Assembly: GCA_025267735.1 (NCBI GenBank)
Contig: CM046297.1
Location: 27,616,011-27,680,010, forward strand
Direction of reading: 5' to 3'
Origin: Mactra quadrangularis
Taxonomy: Eukaryota; Mollusca; Bivalvia; Venerida; Mactridae
DNA length: 64,000 nt
The notes under the pieces were generated by a model that made no database searches, was not told the DNA's origin, and was given only the letters and a program-made list of their open reading frames with translations. Made by a program: the position numbers and the translations under genes. This document shows positions 1-11,490 of this stretch, one piece after another (the stretch's first letter is position 1; the number at the start of each line of letters is the position of its first letter).

Positions 1-1660
1 CCGACATATAGCTAGTACAAAGTATCTAAACGTGTTTGTGTAAACATTAAAAGTGAGCCAAACCGTTTCAGAGGTAGGTTGTATTGAAAATAAAAATTGT
101 ACAGTTCTTTTAACAAAATTAGTGTGGCAGATAAACCACCACCCCTTGGTCAGTCATGATGGAAACGGTATAACGCTTTACCATTACACCAACAAGACAC
201 TCATAAAACATATTAAAGCTATCTATTTTATATTTTATTGTCATCCTGAGCATTCACTGTCGTAGATTGTTTTTACAAACGGTGTTTTTGTTCGAACTGT
301 ACTTACAATGTTCAAGACAGGAAAAAATCAAAGTATTGAAATACAGAAAGACTTTCGTGAACATTGAAACCTAACGAAATCATACTAATGATTACTCCTT
401 ACACATAAGATTCAAGTACGAACCGAGCAGGGCAAAAACACGCAGGCGAAGTGTTTATTCTATTCTGTATAAATGGCAAATACTACTGCTTAGTTCATTA
501 ACGAGATTTGACTGCCCATTCACACGCTTATCAATATAAGTAAACACCTGTCACTGAAACAAAGACGCGTTACTTGATTGATGAAAGTACTTTCATCGCC
601 TAGAAATAAACTGCGTAGTAAATAAGAGACACATGTATCACTCTGCAGGTTATACTGGTCAGGCATTTGAATCGTTGATTGTTTTCGACTTGTGGTATAA
701 CTTAAGCCTTTCGGCGAAATCGAAGAAAGTCTAAAAACGAATAGAACAAAAAAAATAACAACAAAAATGCAGAATGCTTTTTTCAGTAAACCGGTTTGTT
801 TGTTTGGTTATTTTCGATCACTTTCTGGTTATTTGACATATCTGTTATTTTGAATTTAGCATTCAGCATTATAAACCATCCAAATATCGTCGTCGGTCGT
901 CGTTAAAAACCTTAAATCAAGTTTAAAAAACGGTGCCAAATAACCTGACAAGTTAACAAACAAAATAATATTTTTGGAAATTGCTAATGGTTCATTTATT
1001 AATTCCACGATTATTTCATTTTTTTCTCAAATTATTGAAGGTAGCTATTATTTAAGACTAATGTACATTGTACTTACTGCAGTCAACGAAATGAGTGCAT
1101 GTCCCGTTGCCCGAGACAGCCAATATCTAGTTGGGGCAACCAAACATTTCTTTTGAGCAACCATAGTTCCACAAACAAAATAAAGTGATAGCTGCTAAAT
1201 TGACTTGTTCAGGCAACCACTTTCTTATCCTTATTTCGTGGACTGATTACTGTACCCAAACGAGCCAACAGAACTAGGTCACGTGATAAACTATGTCGAA
1301 TGTTCAACTTTAATACTCATACGAGAAGTGTTGCAAATTTAATTACAGAAGGTTCATTCCACGTTTAATGAAAGCATAAATAACTAAATAAAGAATGCTC
1401 AAAACAATTAAACGTTCTGTTAATAAATAACATGTTCAATATCGTTATAAAATGAAAACCACATCGTCTGAATTTCAATAAAAGATATATAAAATCTATG
1501 GTTGCCTGTATGTGCCTCTGCCATTCTCATTGTCAGTTCGTTTTTTATTCTATTCAATTTTAGCTCGATTGTGAATCCATTCTTATAAATATAAATTATT
1601 CCCTCTTGACTCTGCTTCGTGATCTTTCAATGCTTAAAGTAAGTAGGATTATGTTGCTTG
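1..1660. other. No recognised feature
   Basis: AT-rich sequence with only short chance open frames on either strand. I see no repeat shared with the rest of the window and no splice-site or codon-bias signal that would support an exon. Confidence 0.5.
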
Positions 1661-1664
1661 CTCA

Positions 1665-1768
1665 AGAAAAGAAGGAGGTTGGTTTTGAATGTGATTTGAA
1701 CTAACGCGGAACTGGAATCGTTTCATGATAAGTAGTCGAACGTCGTAACCATTCGGCTACGCCCACTC
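1665..1768 (-). repeat. tRNA-headed SINE remnant, Leu/Ser-like head
   Basis: Read on the minus strand, this has a box-A-like stretch (TAGCCGAATGGTTACGACG) and, further on, a box-B-like GTTCAAATC, in the order of a class II (Leu/Ser-type) tRNA with a long variable arm. A similar head lies at 23130 on the plus strand. Acceptor pairing is poor, so this is a decayed SINE head rather than a working tRNA gene. Confidence 0.4.
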
Positions 1769-1789
1769 CTTTAAGGTATTTGGACATTG

Positions 1790-1905
1790 TCTCGCTTTTG
1801 TGGTAGTTTTGTTACTTTGTTACTGACAAAGGTCCAGGAAAGCAATGTTAATTGAACTGGCCACAGTAAAACGACCCTAATTTGTGTTTAAGCGGCGTAA
1901 TCCCC
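1790..1905 (+). repeat. SINE family B body fragment (diverged)
   Basis: Contains the family B body word GACAAAGGTCCAGGAAAGC, followed by AAAACGACC and a GCGGCGTAAT version of the family's GCGTTAAA end. The better copies are at 12505, 20846, 30489 (minus) and 48752. Only the 3' body is recognisable here. Confidence 0.45.
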
Positions 1906-2635
1906 AAAACTTGTATTTAAGCATGTGTAGAAACAATGAGTAAATCGACTGACCACCATAGTTCTTCTTTTAACTTGCGATAATAGTTTCTTAAATTATT
2001 TTGCGAAAAATTTTAATGGCAGTTATAGGTCACCGTACTCTTTCTCCATATACCAGAAACATTTATACAACTAATGAGTATTTTCAAATGCGGAATTGGT
2101 TTGTTTTATATGAAAGCTAGTTAATATGTCAACATCAGACCTGGTTTGTCCTCCACTCTTTTCATCTTGGTTTTATTGCAAATTTCATCTTTGTGTTTTT
2201 GTTGAACACTTTAGGTTAACGTTTTGTCTAGTTAATTACGGTAAAAAACAAAACTAGGTGTTTTGAGATTGTAAAGATATTAATGAGTGTGTGCATTTGT
2301 TTTGCATTTTATAACAAATTTAACTTAATTACAGAACAGCACAGAACATACATTTATTCACAAAAACTGTACATTTTCTAGTGTTTAACAACGTACTTTG
2401 ACTCCATCACGATCAATACGATTATAATATGAATGGACAATAGTACAACATATGTTTTGCACTTAATACAGCTTTAACTACGTTACAGTTGAATCCAAAC
2501 TCGTATGGGACTGTAAACAATTGTTTCAGTTGAAGCGGATTTCTAATGCCAATTATTGTATCTCAAAATATAAGTCAAACAAAACTGAAAGTAGATTTTC
2601 GTTGTCAATATATGAAAGCAATAAGTTTGTATCTC
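1906..2635. other. No recognised feature
   Basis: AT-rich with no shared repeat that I could align and no plausible exon. Confidence 0.4.
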
Positions 2636-2945
2636 ATTATGTTTAAGACGAAGTCTTGTGAAAGAATCAAACGTCCCCCTAATTACATAATCAATGTCTT
2701 ATAATATTTTGGATCATATGTAGTCAATTTTAACAAACCGTGAGTATAGTGTGCTCTTTTAAAAGGACCTGACATTTGTATAACGTATTTATTAAAAATG
2801 GAAACTTAGTCCAACTTAACATTGGAAAGCAAATTGGTTAGCATTGTTTATTGTGTCGTTAGTACATGCTTTATTTCAATGAATCATGGTCATACGACAG
2901 TAAATAAATATATCTTTGAATAGTGGCTTTAACTTTTGTATGATA
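2636..2945 (+). repeat. Old dispersed repeat F, copy 1
   Basis: Matches 10850-11140 in the same order: GAAGTCTTGTGA, then TTGGATC.TATGTAG, TTTTAACAAACC.TGA, TGTTTATTGTGTC and TAGTGGCTTTAAC. A third, inverted piece lies at 7085-7262. Divergence is high, so the element is old. Ends are not defined and no coding frame is shared between copies. Confidence 0.5.
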
Positions 2946-3939
2946 TCATTTTTAGGTTTAAGTTTTAGGCTAAGAATGTTATAACTGCAAAGGGTGGTGT
3001 AGTTAAGTTTGAAATGTATAGTTAATTATGTCATTTAGCCAGTTACTTGTTATACCATTACGTAAGCATTCTAGAATGGCTTGTATTTTTGTTTTAATAT
3101 GAATTACCAAAAGCTCAAAGGCGAATTAGTGCGGTAACATCATCTCAATAATTAAAGTTTGTCGGCATACGGCTATAAGCATCATGTATTACATTTTTCT
3201 GTAGTGAAGATAAACCAACTCATTATGGGGTCCGTGAAGTGTGACTCAGTCTTATTGACATGTTTGCAAACTATGCATAGAACACCATAATGAATGTTAT
3301 GCACTTGTAATTATGCGGTGGATTATTACGTTGGCGTAGTTCATTATTCTTTACGCAATGTCTATTTTGAACGTAGGCATTGTCCAGATATTGACCCCTT
3401 TGTGAAAAAGCAAGTCTAAAGCTATTGTTGTCTTGCTTGTAGCTATGTCCAGTTCAGCATTGACTCAATCATTGTCTTTTTCATATTAACACATTAATGT
3501 TTAAACGTTACTCCCGTAGACCAACGTCATGGCTAAGCGCTTTCTATTTTAATTTAGTCGCTTTTGATGATGTTTCTGGTTTGATTGGAACACTCTCTTC
3601 CTCTACAATATCTCGATCAGGTACTACTGAGGTAGGCGTCTTGCATACGCTTTACGACAAGGCGTTGCATACCGCTTTAAAGCGAAGTGTAGCTATTTGA
3701 AAACGCTATATAGTCCAAGATTGAGTGCATATGCTGTTTTGTTGTATAAAAATGCACCACACTCGCAATATTTGTAAAAACGCCAAACTTATGTACAACT
3801 TTATGCATGTATTCTAACCAGTTGACAAATTAGATTTGTCGTATTTCACTGTTGGCTACCAGATGTAAAATGTAACGTACATGTACAATGTTGAATCATT
3901 TACATAATATGCATGAACATTAAAATATTCTAGCGAATA
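2946..3939. other. No recognised feature
   Basis: AT-rich. The open frame near 3497-3700 has no recognisable motif and no counterpart elsewhere in the window. Confidence 0.4.
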
Positions 3940-4269
3940 AGGGACTTTAGTCAGTTATTTCCTCTTGTATACTCTTCAAATAGATAGGTCAAATTAGTTG
4001 GATTACTCGGATTTTACCCTTACTTTTCAATGTCAATTTTCCAAAATAAAGTTTTAATAACTTTTTTGTAAATCATTTTATTTGTTTGAAATTCAAGCTT
4101 AGTATTTTTAAAGTTAAGAACTTTCTAAATTTTATCACTTCTGTTAATATCTTAATTTACAATAAATATATTAGATTAAATATTTTGTTATCCTTACATA
4201 AAAAAGGACCTACTTACCAATTGGATTGTTTCAGATTTTATCAGGGAAAGATAACTGACTTAAGTCCCT
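3940..4269. mobile_element. MITE M1, copy 1 (about 330 bp)
   Basis: The ends form an inverted pair: AGGGACTTTAGTCAGTTAT at the left and ATAACTGACTTAAGTCCCT at the right. A second copy lies at 46936-47296 in the opposite orientation. Its reversed right end matches this left end closely over about 80 bases, including a TTGTATACTCTTCAAATAG word and a CTCGGATTTTACCCTT word. No transposase frame is present, so this is a non-autonomous DNA element. The target duplication is not clear; a TA-rich context at both ends is compatible with several superfamilies. The 61-codon open frame inside is a by-product of the repeat. Confidence 0.75.
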
Positions 4270-5445
4270 AATTATAGAGTAAGCTTTGTAAACATGTTAC
4301 ATACACGTTGTGATAGACCTACTTGCATTTTCTTAAAGCTAATGTTTTTAGGCAGAATTGATTGTCATTATCATAACACTACTAAATTTAAATTTATTTA
4401 AAAGCTATTTCTTTTAATGTTCCGCTCAACATCTTAGTTGTTGCAAAACTGTGATTGATGAAAAGTTTTAGCCCAATGCAGTACTTGTTAAGAAAGATGC
4501 GCCTATATTATGATCATTCCGCTAATAATACAATCGAATTGAAAGGTCCTGATAATGGAACTGTACTGTAGTTAGTATTTTATTTCTTTTGTTTGTTATA
4601 TCAGCCTCTCCAGGACAGAGACCTTGATTGGATAGTCTGACTGCAGAAATATTACTGAAATACGTCATAGTTACGGCTAATATATTTGCAAGTTATCACT
4701 GGAAAGTCGATTCGATGCGACTCGATTTGATTTGATTTGATTTCTTCCGATTTAATTGGTTTTTTTTATTCGAATCGTTTCAGCCCTAAATTGTCCAAAA
4801 ACATAACAAACTATTTGCATTTCTTGTGACTTAGATGGAATTGAAACAAGAGCTCATTACATCATCAATTATGTTCTATTTCTGTTCCAAAAGCCTCCCA
4901 CTAACAATTTCATATTTCAAAGAGTGAGCTTATAGGCATTCGACACTGGTAGTGTCAACAACCCAGTTATTTAAGACGAACAGATGTTCGTAGGCGATGC
5001 TATGATCACAGGCTTGCAGTATCCACAATTATACAAAACATAATGGAATGTCTTGAGTGGGACTTTCCGGTTCAACTTTTCTTGTATGATAATATAGTGG
5101 CGTGCTTATATCAGCCATTGAAATACGAGTTGATGGAATCCAATTGTTAAGTTGGCTAATGCCGTTTGTGGCACGTTTTATGAAAGCTTTGTCACGTGAC
5201 CACGAGCTTCTGTTTTAAGAGCAATATCGCGTGGGCTTTATGAAGACACTTAAAATTGTTTTCCAAGTTAATTGTAATCTTATAATGGGGCGTGTCAAAG
5301 CGATAAGATGTAATTGATGCTGTGCGAGTATAAATCACATTCAATCTTCATATATATTCGTTACAGTGGCTCATTCGCACTTTGGCGACAGGGCGAGTTG
5401 GAATCCCTGAATCAGTGATTCTTATTGTAATGCAAATATCATCGG
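4270..5445. other. No recognised gene; short TTTGA run
   Basis: Contains a small (GATTT)n-like run near 4726-4742 and a palindromic GTCACGTGAC near 5191-5200. Nothing else that I recognise. Confidence 0.4.
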
Positions 5446-5458
5446 AGATTATTGATTA
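5446..5458 (+). repeat. Left target-site duplication of SINE A1
   Basis: AGATTATTGATTA, repeated exactly at 5769-5781 directly after the SINE's CAAA-rich tail. Confidence 0.85.
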
Positions 5459-5768
5459 GCCGCCCGGGTAGCTCAGTTGGTAGCACGCAAGTCTACTGAT
5501 CGAAGGGTCTTGGATTCGATTCCTGGACGGGCCATACTTAAGTGGAGATTGGTCATGAAATTATTTTCTACGGCCATTCTCCCTCCTATCAATGATTCTT
5601 AATTATGAAGGACAGTTGTCAGCCACTGACGAAAGTATGCGCTTAGTAGTTGGTTAACAACTAATTCCATTGAATTAGCCTTTCCAGGAGGAATGAGTAG
5701 GTTGTCTGACCGCCGTTATATGACCTATACAATGTGTTGCTACGGCGTTAAACCAAACAAACAAACAA
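5459..5768 (+). mobile_element. SINE family A, full-length copy (A1)
   Basis: The tRNA-derived head contains RNA polymerase III box A (TAGCTCAGTTGG, 5469-5480) and box B (GGATTCGATTCC, 5512-5523) and begins with a GCCCGGG acceptor-like start. The head is followed by an unrelated body of about 230 bp that ends in GGCGTTAAACC and a short (CAAA)n tail. Perfect 13-bp target duplications bound the element, showing that it was inserted by LINE machinery. It is too long, and its acceptor stem too imperfect, to be a true tRNA gene. Other copies in the window: 9861-10168, 34322-34588 and 53265-53525 (all minus), an older copy at 21325-21670, and fragments at 36508 and 57757. Confidence 0.92.
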
Positions 5769-5781
5769 AGATTATTGATTA
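5769..5781 (+). repeat. Right target-site duplication of SINE A1
   Basis: Exact 13-base copy of 5446-5458. Confidence 0.85.
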
Positions 5782-7084
5782 CCAGCTGATGTTGATGGAA
5801 CATCTCTGTTTTCCAAAAGGACAACATAACAGTTGGATTAACTAAACAAAGTCTTCAAGATTATATATAGGAACTTCTATACCTATTACGAAGGTATAAC
5901 TTACGACTTAAACAATTCCGTAAAATAGATTGTTATACATACTGTTTAAGTGGTTGACATAGAAATATACAACACCTAGAATTAAGATTAATTTAATATG
6001 TGATAGTATACAATCACCTGAAGGCTAACATTGTCTAGTTTACCATACGTTTGTCAAGATGAAGACAAATGGCAATAAAATACCTTTGTATTTAAGATGA
6101 GTAAGCCTTTTCATAAAGACTGGAAATATTGCATTTCCTTCTTTCGAAAAAGTCCATCAACTACGATTGTGCAAAATTTTATTTCATAAGTTTATTCAAT
6201 AACGAAAACCAGCCTTATATCATTGCGAACAATGCTTGCATTATAGCGTATAAAAACAAAATATATAGCTGCATAAATCAAATTATTCTCATAATCATAT
6301 TGTATAATTTATAACAGAAAGAAAATTGCCTGGGTAATCTATCATAAAATTACTAAATCTTTACACACATGAGCGACACAAAAAAAATGATTTCAACTGT
6401 TTTTTTATCCTGTCATCAGAAACCTAATATGGATAGATACCTCATGAAACTAAGTATCATTGTCTCTCATAGCTGTTATCAATTTCCTTCCCCTCCTATG
6501 TACTCAAATCAAGGGTAAGGTATGTAGGGCTTAGTTGAATGTAACAAGCGACACCCGCAAACTAGTAAAGCCACACAAACGGATTATACTGTGAGATTAA
6601 CATAGATCTCTGAACTAAATAATTATTATGATATATACATTGTATCATCATTGCAAACGAGTTACACGCTAGCCTACATTGGATCTGTTCTCCAACTTTA
6701 CTTACCTCATTTGGTATTAGCTTTAAAAAGTTTTGGTGCTTTGTCTTTCAACACGAACATAATACAAACAGACTATGAATTATTTCTATGAAATAAGAAG
6801 CTCTATTTTGAACTCAGTTAATTAACACAGTAATGATTACAATTGCGGTTAATTACATACGGTAAATTAGTTTTTAATCAACCATTTTATAAGATTTTTT
6901 ATGTATAAAACAACATAAGAACGACTTTAATTTACCGTGCAATAGCGAAGTATAGTACTGGCTCAGACAATGAAATAAGCGTTGTGTAAGTAACAATGCA
7001 TTGTCTGCTTACACAGTGCAATTCAACCATTAACATGTACATGTCGTCAAAACCACTATACGAAAATATATTCATTAAAAATAC
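5782..7084. other. No recognised feature
   Basis: AT-rich with only chance open frames and no repeat that I could match elsewhere in the window. Confidence 0.4.
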
Positions 7085-7262
7085 TCGAAAACTGTTTCAA
7101 AACTTTGAAGTTATTCTAACATAACATGCATTGAAGAAACGATAAGTATGAAAAGCCAATTTGCTTTCAAAGTTTGAGTTGACAATAAGACCAAGCTTTA
7201 TTTATGTTTTATGAATGATATCTATATAGGATCCAAACTTGTTATAAAAGGAAGTAGAATTT
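7085..7262 (-). repeat. Old dispersed repeat F, inverted copy
   Basis: On the minus strand it reads AACAAGTTTGGATCCTAT, then a TATCATT word, AATAAAGCTTGGTCTTAT and GAAAGCAAATTGG. This is the same order as 10910-11040 and 2690-2850 on the plus strand. It abuts the hAT-like MITE that starts at 7288. Confidence 0.45.
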
Positions 7263-7287
7263 AGGGTGTAGATTTCTCTTTTTCACA

Positions 7288-7685
7288 CAATCTCCGTAAA
7301 AAGATAGACTGTAGAGCATCGTCGTACAGGATCTCTAAGACCTCAATGGAGGGTCACGTCGAGATGACCTTTATGTCAACTAATCAATGCGTAGCTTTCA
7401 TCTAGACGAAACACTATTTATAACATTTTGATTTCGTAAGTTCTATTTTTAGACCAAGTTTTGCGAGCTAATTTAACAGCGGTATTATTCACAGTCTGCG
7501 ATTGGACGGTTCATTTCAAATTGCGTGACGTAGACGATGTAAACAAGTTACTTATCATAAAAATTTCGTCATGAATATTATGATGAGAAAATGTTACCAG
7601 AATGTGGTCTTCGTTTGAAAACAGCCAGATCTAAATTAGCGAGTAAGCGAGCGGAAAATTTTCGATCGGGTTTGAATCAGATTGT
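7288..7685 (+). mobile_element. hAT-like MITE family H, copy 1 (398 bp)
   Basis: Starts CAATCTCCGTAAA and ends TCAGATTG plus one base; the termini are a short imperfect inverted pair (CAATCT...AGATTG). Flanks are TTTTCACA and CTGTCACA (6 of 8 identical), fitting an 8-bp target duplication. The interior shares long words with the other three copies (35540, 38238, 55717), including GGAGGGTCACGTCGAGATGA and GCGTGACGTAGACGATGTAA. There is no transposase. The 8-bp duplication suggests the hAT superfamily; this is inferred, since the TIR is short. Confidence 0.8.
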
Positions 7686-7693
7686 CTGTCACA

Positions 7694-9421
7694 AGGTTTC
7701 GTCTGATAGAATAATTTAATCAAAACTTGTGTTTTACAAGTATTGTCAACTAAAGTCTACTTTCGGTTTCGATCTACTTTCAGTGTGGAATAATTTTCAT
7801 AACATAAACACCTAGCGATACTTGCATTTATTACAAAACTCTTTTCATTTGTGCTGTTTGGAATAAAAAATTATCTATTTTCTGTAACCCATGAACTGTG
7901 AGTTTTGCTTTTGATAAAGGGGCTTTACACTCTTTAAACATCAAATATGATGAACAATTATCAATATTTGAGTTTATTAGAACAATGAAAAAATGCATGC
8001 ACAGTTATACATAAACTATGCTTCTAACATTCATAACTTGAATAGACTCGTAATGACATTATCTTTGAAGAAATGTCTAAGATATGTTACAAGTTTGCTA
8101 GAATTATGAAAATTTGGCTGAATCAGTATAATTAATGCAATAAATATTCAAGTACACCAGTACCTCGAAATTGAGAACTTGAAAATATGCAAATAATTGT
8201 AAAAAACTTGAAAACAGCAAGTGATCACTTGTAAAACTTGAAATACCTCTCGTAAGAACAATAAATGGCTTCTTTGTGAACATTATTGTAGCAAAAAAGT
8301 CCTTACGATCTGCTGTGATAATTGACAGAGCTTTGTACAAGCAATTCACTTCAAACGCAATGCTAAGTATTAAAGATGCATCTAATTGTGCTTGTAAAAA
8401 AATGAATCTCATCAATTTAAATCATTGGAACTATTTTCTATGTCGTAAGAAGAAATATGAACAAGTTACATTTGTATTATTACGCGAATGGTATAAAAAC
8501 CGGTTATGACGTTCTTTTAAGAGTTTTACTGTCGCTGTATATTATTCAAGTAATTAAATGAATTATACCAAACTACTTAAGATTTTAAGTACCCGTAAAT
8601 TTTCTATTTATTGCATTGGATACCCTTGATGTTTGCAGCTGTTACTGTGGTTCAGAAAAACGATTTCTTGAACAATATATATACTCAAAAATCATTGGAA
8701 TTTTTCAAACCAGGAAGCGCTTATTCCATTATTTATACAAGTCAATCTTGATCACAAACGTATTCACTACTAGAAATGAAATATTTGAGAAAACTTGAGA
8801 CGCTGTGGTCATCTTCCATGCCGCAGCAACAGCGAAATAAAACCATTTAGTCAATGAGTCCTGTTATGCTAACTAAATGCTGATATGCATGGAAAAATCA
8901 TAGGTAATTCTTTTGGGGATTTATGTAATCGGTTATTACGAGCACCTTACTTTCTACATAAAAGTTTTTATGCTTATCTTCAAATTTCTTTGGCCTGCTT
9001 TTTAATATACATTGTATAAACAAAATGAATCATTAAGGAACGCGGTTTCACACTTTATCTTATAAAGCCTGTTATCAATAAAACGAACCCGTTGAACACT
9101 GATACCCTTATGTAAAGTCTTCATACTTGAATAAAATTTGTAACCTTCTAATTATGTAACTTTAATTAGTGTCTAAATAAACATCAGACGCCCCGACAAA
9201 AAAGGCCATTGAGTGCGTTTTTACATACAACCGCGTTTCGAATTCTTCAGTAGATTTGTTTACATGTATTTTATCGATGTTGATACTCAAGCAGTTGTCA
9301 AACCTTTGATGTAATCGACCATATTGCATGATGGTCTTCAACCGTATCAAATAATGTATTGAGATGCACCTATGGTGTCACTCAATCACTCTCGCACCAT
9401 CGCTTATACTGTACATGTCAT
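7694..9421. other. No recognised gene
   Basis: AT-rich. Overlapping open frames on opposite strands at 8104-8509 carry no known motif and mirror each other, as expected by chance. Confidence 0.4.
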
Positions 9422-9491
9422 GGGTTGCTCGCAAGACTGTAGTAACTCACTCTTTAACACAATTCACTTACTACAGTCTTGCAGGGAACCC
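9422..9491. repeat. Hairpin element P, copy 1
   Basis: Perfect 15-bp inverted repeat: GCAAGACTGTAGTAA (9431-9445) against TTACTACAGTCTTGC (9468-9482), extended outward by GGGTT/AACCC pairing with a small internal mismatch. The 22-nt loop begins with CTCACTCTTTAACAC. The 17-base block AACTCACTCTTTAACAC (9444-9460) recurs exactly in a second hairpin at 62147-62163. It could be a short foldback transposon or a structured RNA; the sequence alone does not decide. Confidence 0.7.
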
Positions 9492-9860
9492 TGGTTGTAT
9501 TTGACGTATGGGTTCTCTTTCGTTCAAGTTAAGTTTTCTATCGCGGTCTACATATAAGTGCAGTATGTGCAGACCACAGACTAAACCTTAAATTGGAGTT
9601 TAAACTCCATTCTAAATCAGGCTTGTAGCTGACGATGGCGCGGCTACTTGGTACTCTTTTATTTAATGGAATTTATAAATGAACGTTATCGGGTAAGAAA
9701 TATATACGTTTAATCTTGTTTAATGCTGACCAGGAAGCTCATTCGGTAAAGAGTCCGTTTACGACTTCTTGGCACATAATTTGTTCATATGTATACAGTT
9801 GGTTAATAGATTTTAATTTCCTAATTTCATCTTGAATGGTCCAGGCTTGGTGCTGTTTTG
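9492..9860. other. Weak tRNA-like fragment, otherwise nothing
   Basis: Around 9728-9775 a stretch resembles a decayed tRNA head (GAAGCTCATTCGGTAAAGAG), similar in style to 41284-41333. The rest holds nothing that I recognise. Confidence 0.3.
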
Positions 9861-10168
9861 ATTTTGTTTTTGTTGGGTTTAACGCAGTAGCAACACATTG
9901 TATAGGTCATATAACGGCGGTCAGTCAACCTACTCATTCCTCTTAAAAGGGTAAATCTCTGAATTTAGCTGTTAACCAACTACAAAGCGCATACTTTTGT
10001 CAGTGACTGACAACTTCCCTACATAATTAAGAATCATTGGTAGGTGGGAGAATGGCAGTAGAAATAATTTCATGACCAAGCTCCACGAAAGTATGCCCGC
10101 CCGGGAATCGAACCCACGACCCCTTGATCAGTAGACTTGTGTGCTACCAACTGAGCTAGCCGTGCGGT
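9861..10168 (-). mobile_element. SINE family A, near full-length (A2)
   Basis: On the minus strand the head carries box A TAGCTCAGTTGG (10147-10158) and a box B that reads GGTTCGATTCC, followed by the family body and a GCGTTAAACCCAACAAAA tail (low-coordinate end). It aligns over its length with the copy at 5459-5768. Clean target duplications were not found, so it is probably older than the 5459 copy. Confidence 0.85.
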
Positions 10169-10680
10169 TGTGGTGAGGTGCTCTGGCGTCTGGTTCCACA
10201 ACCGTACCCCTAAAGGTGAATGTAAATCGATTGAATTATAAAAACAGGATTTTGTTGAAAGACTTTTGAAAGGCGCTGTATGCCATTAAGATTTACAGTG
10301 TCAACAATGTTATTCACTTGGCGTAAAAATTACAAACACAAGTGTAACCATTACTTTAAGTGAATCAAGTCATGTAAGGTCGTGACATTATGTAAACGTT
10401 GAAGATTAAATAACATAAATCTCTTACTGTTAGAAATAATTATTCACGGTGAGTAGCTGACCTTGCTAGGTCACTGAATACGACGTGATGTCTTAAAGCC
10501 CCATTATCACAAGTAACACTGTCCATAGATTGCAAAGAAAATAGACATTTGTCTTTTTCAATCTCATCCGAAGAGAATGTGTTTTTTAATGAATGTCAGC
10601 ATCGCTGAAAATTAATATATGTACACAATGTATGTTATTTACTACATTTACAAGTTAAAGTAGGGCGAAACCGGAAGTAG
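10169..10680. other. No recognised feature
   Basis: AT-rich with no matched repeat or exon signal. Confidence 0.4.
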
Positions 10681-10724
10681 AATTGAATGCCAATACTTTA
10701 AAACAAAAGTTAAGCTTACCGTAC

Positions 10725-11140
10725 GTTTAAGATGTAGTCTTGTGATAGAAAACGTCTGCAAAAAAGCATAAGTAAGCTTTGAAACAAGTTTGAATAATAT
10801 ATAGCCCATGTTAACAACAAATGAAATAAAAAAAAACTTTTTAAGGAATGGGAACGAAGTCTTGTGATAGAATGATATCTATCTCCAAGTTATACAATTC
10901 AGTTTTAAAAACAAGTTTGGATCGTATGTAGCTATCATTAACAAACCATGAATAAAGCCTGGTCTTATGTAAGAAACCCTCTATTATAAAATGGGCTCTT
11001 AGTAAAACTTTAACTTAAAAAGCAAAATGATTTGATATGTTTATTGTGTCTCCAAAGCTTGATATATTTTGATAACTTCACGGTTGTAAGATTGTGTAAT
11101 ATCTTCGTATCGTGGCTTTAACTGTCTATTATATGGAAAT
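10725..11140 (+). repeat. Old dispersed repeat F, copy 2, with internal duplication
   Basis: The module starting GATGTAGTCTTGTGATAGAA (10733) is followed about 120 bp later by a second (GAACGAAGTCTTGTGATAGA, 10853). Each module continues into an ACAAGTTTG...TGTAG/ATAG...GTTAACAA stretch. The second module continues as in copy 1 at 2636-2945. It may be a tandem core of a larger element whose ends I cannot define. Confidence 0.5.
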
Positions 11141-11363
11141 GTTGGTAATCTAAAAGAATCACTAAGCACGATAGCAGCTGGCTCAGGCTGGCTGATATTA
11201 ATCAGATCATTCATTTAGTTAGTGTAAATTGACCTGTAAAAGATAAATACATTTCACGGTGCTTTCACTACACGTAACTAATTTAATGTTCGCAAATGAT
11301 ATTTTACTTGTTTACTTGAGTCAGCTGCGTGTTCAGTAACGACTGTTAGCTAACGTTTCTGGT

Positions 11364-11490
11364 ACGGGAGAACTCAACCCGAAGACAACTCACTCCGTAC
11401 AGAACTCAACTCATAGTTTGGACAACTTAATCCGTTAGTAGGGATTAAGTTGTCTCGGGTTGAGTTGTCTTTGGGTTGTGTTGTTCCGAC
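11364..11490. repeat. Cluster of ACAACTCAACCCG-type words with hairpin
   Basis: Variants of a 16-base word (GACAACTCAACCCGTA) occur on both strands. They surround a perfect 13-bp hairpin: GACAACTTAATCC (11421-11433) and GGATTAAGTTGTC (11442-11454) with an 8-nt loop. The same word is tandemly doubled at 13262-13300. Confidence 0.6.

Noticed and set aside
5461..5534. tRNA gene
   Set aside because: Box A and box B are present, but the cloverleaf is imperfect and the sequence continues into a SINE body bounded by target duplications.
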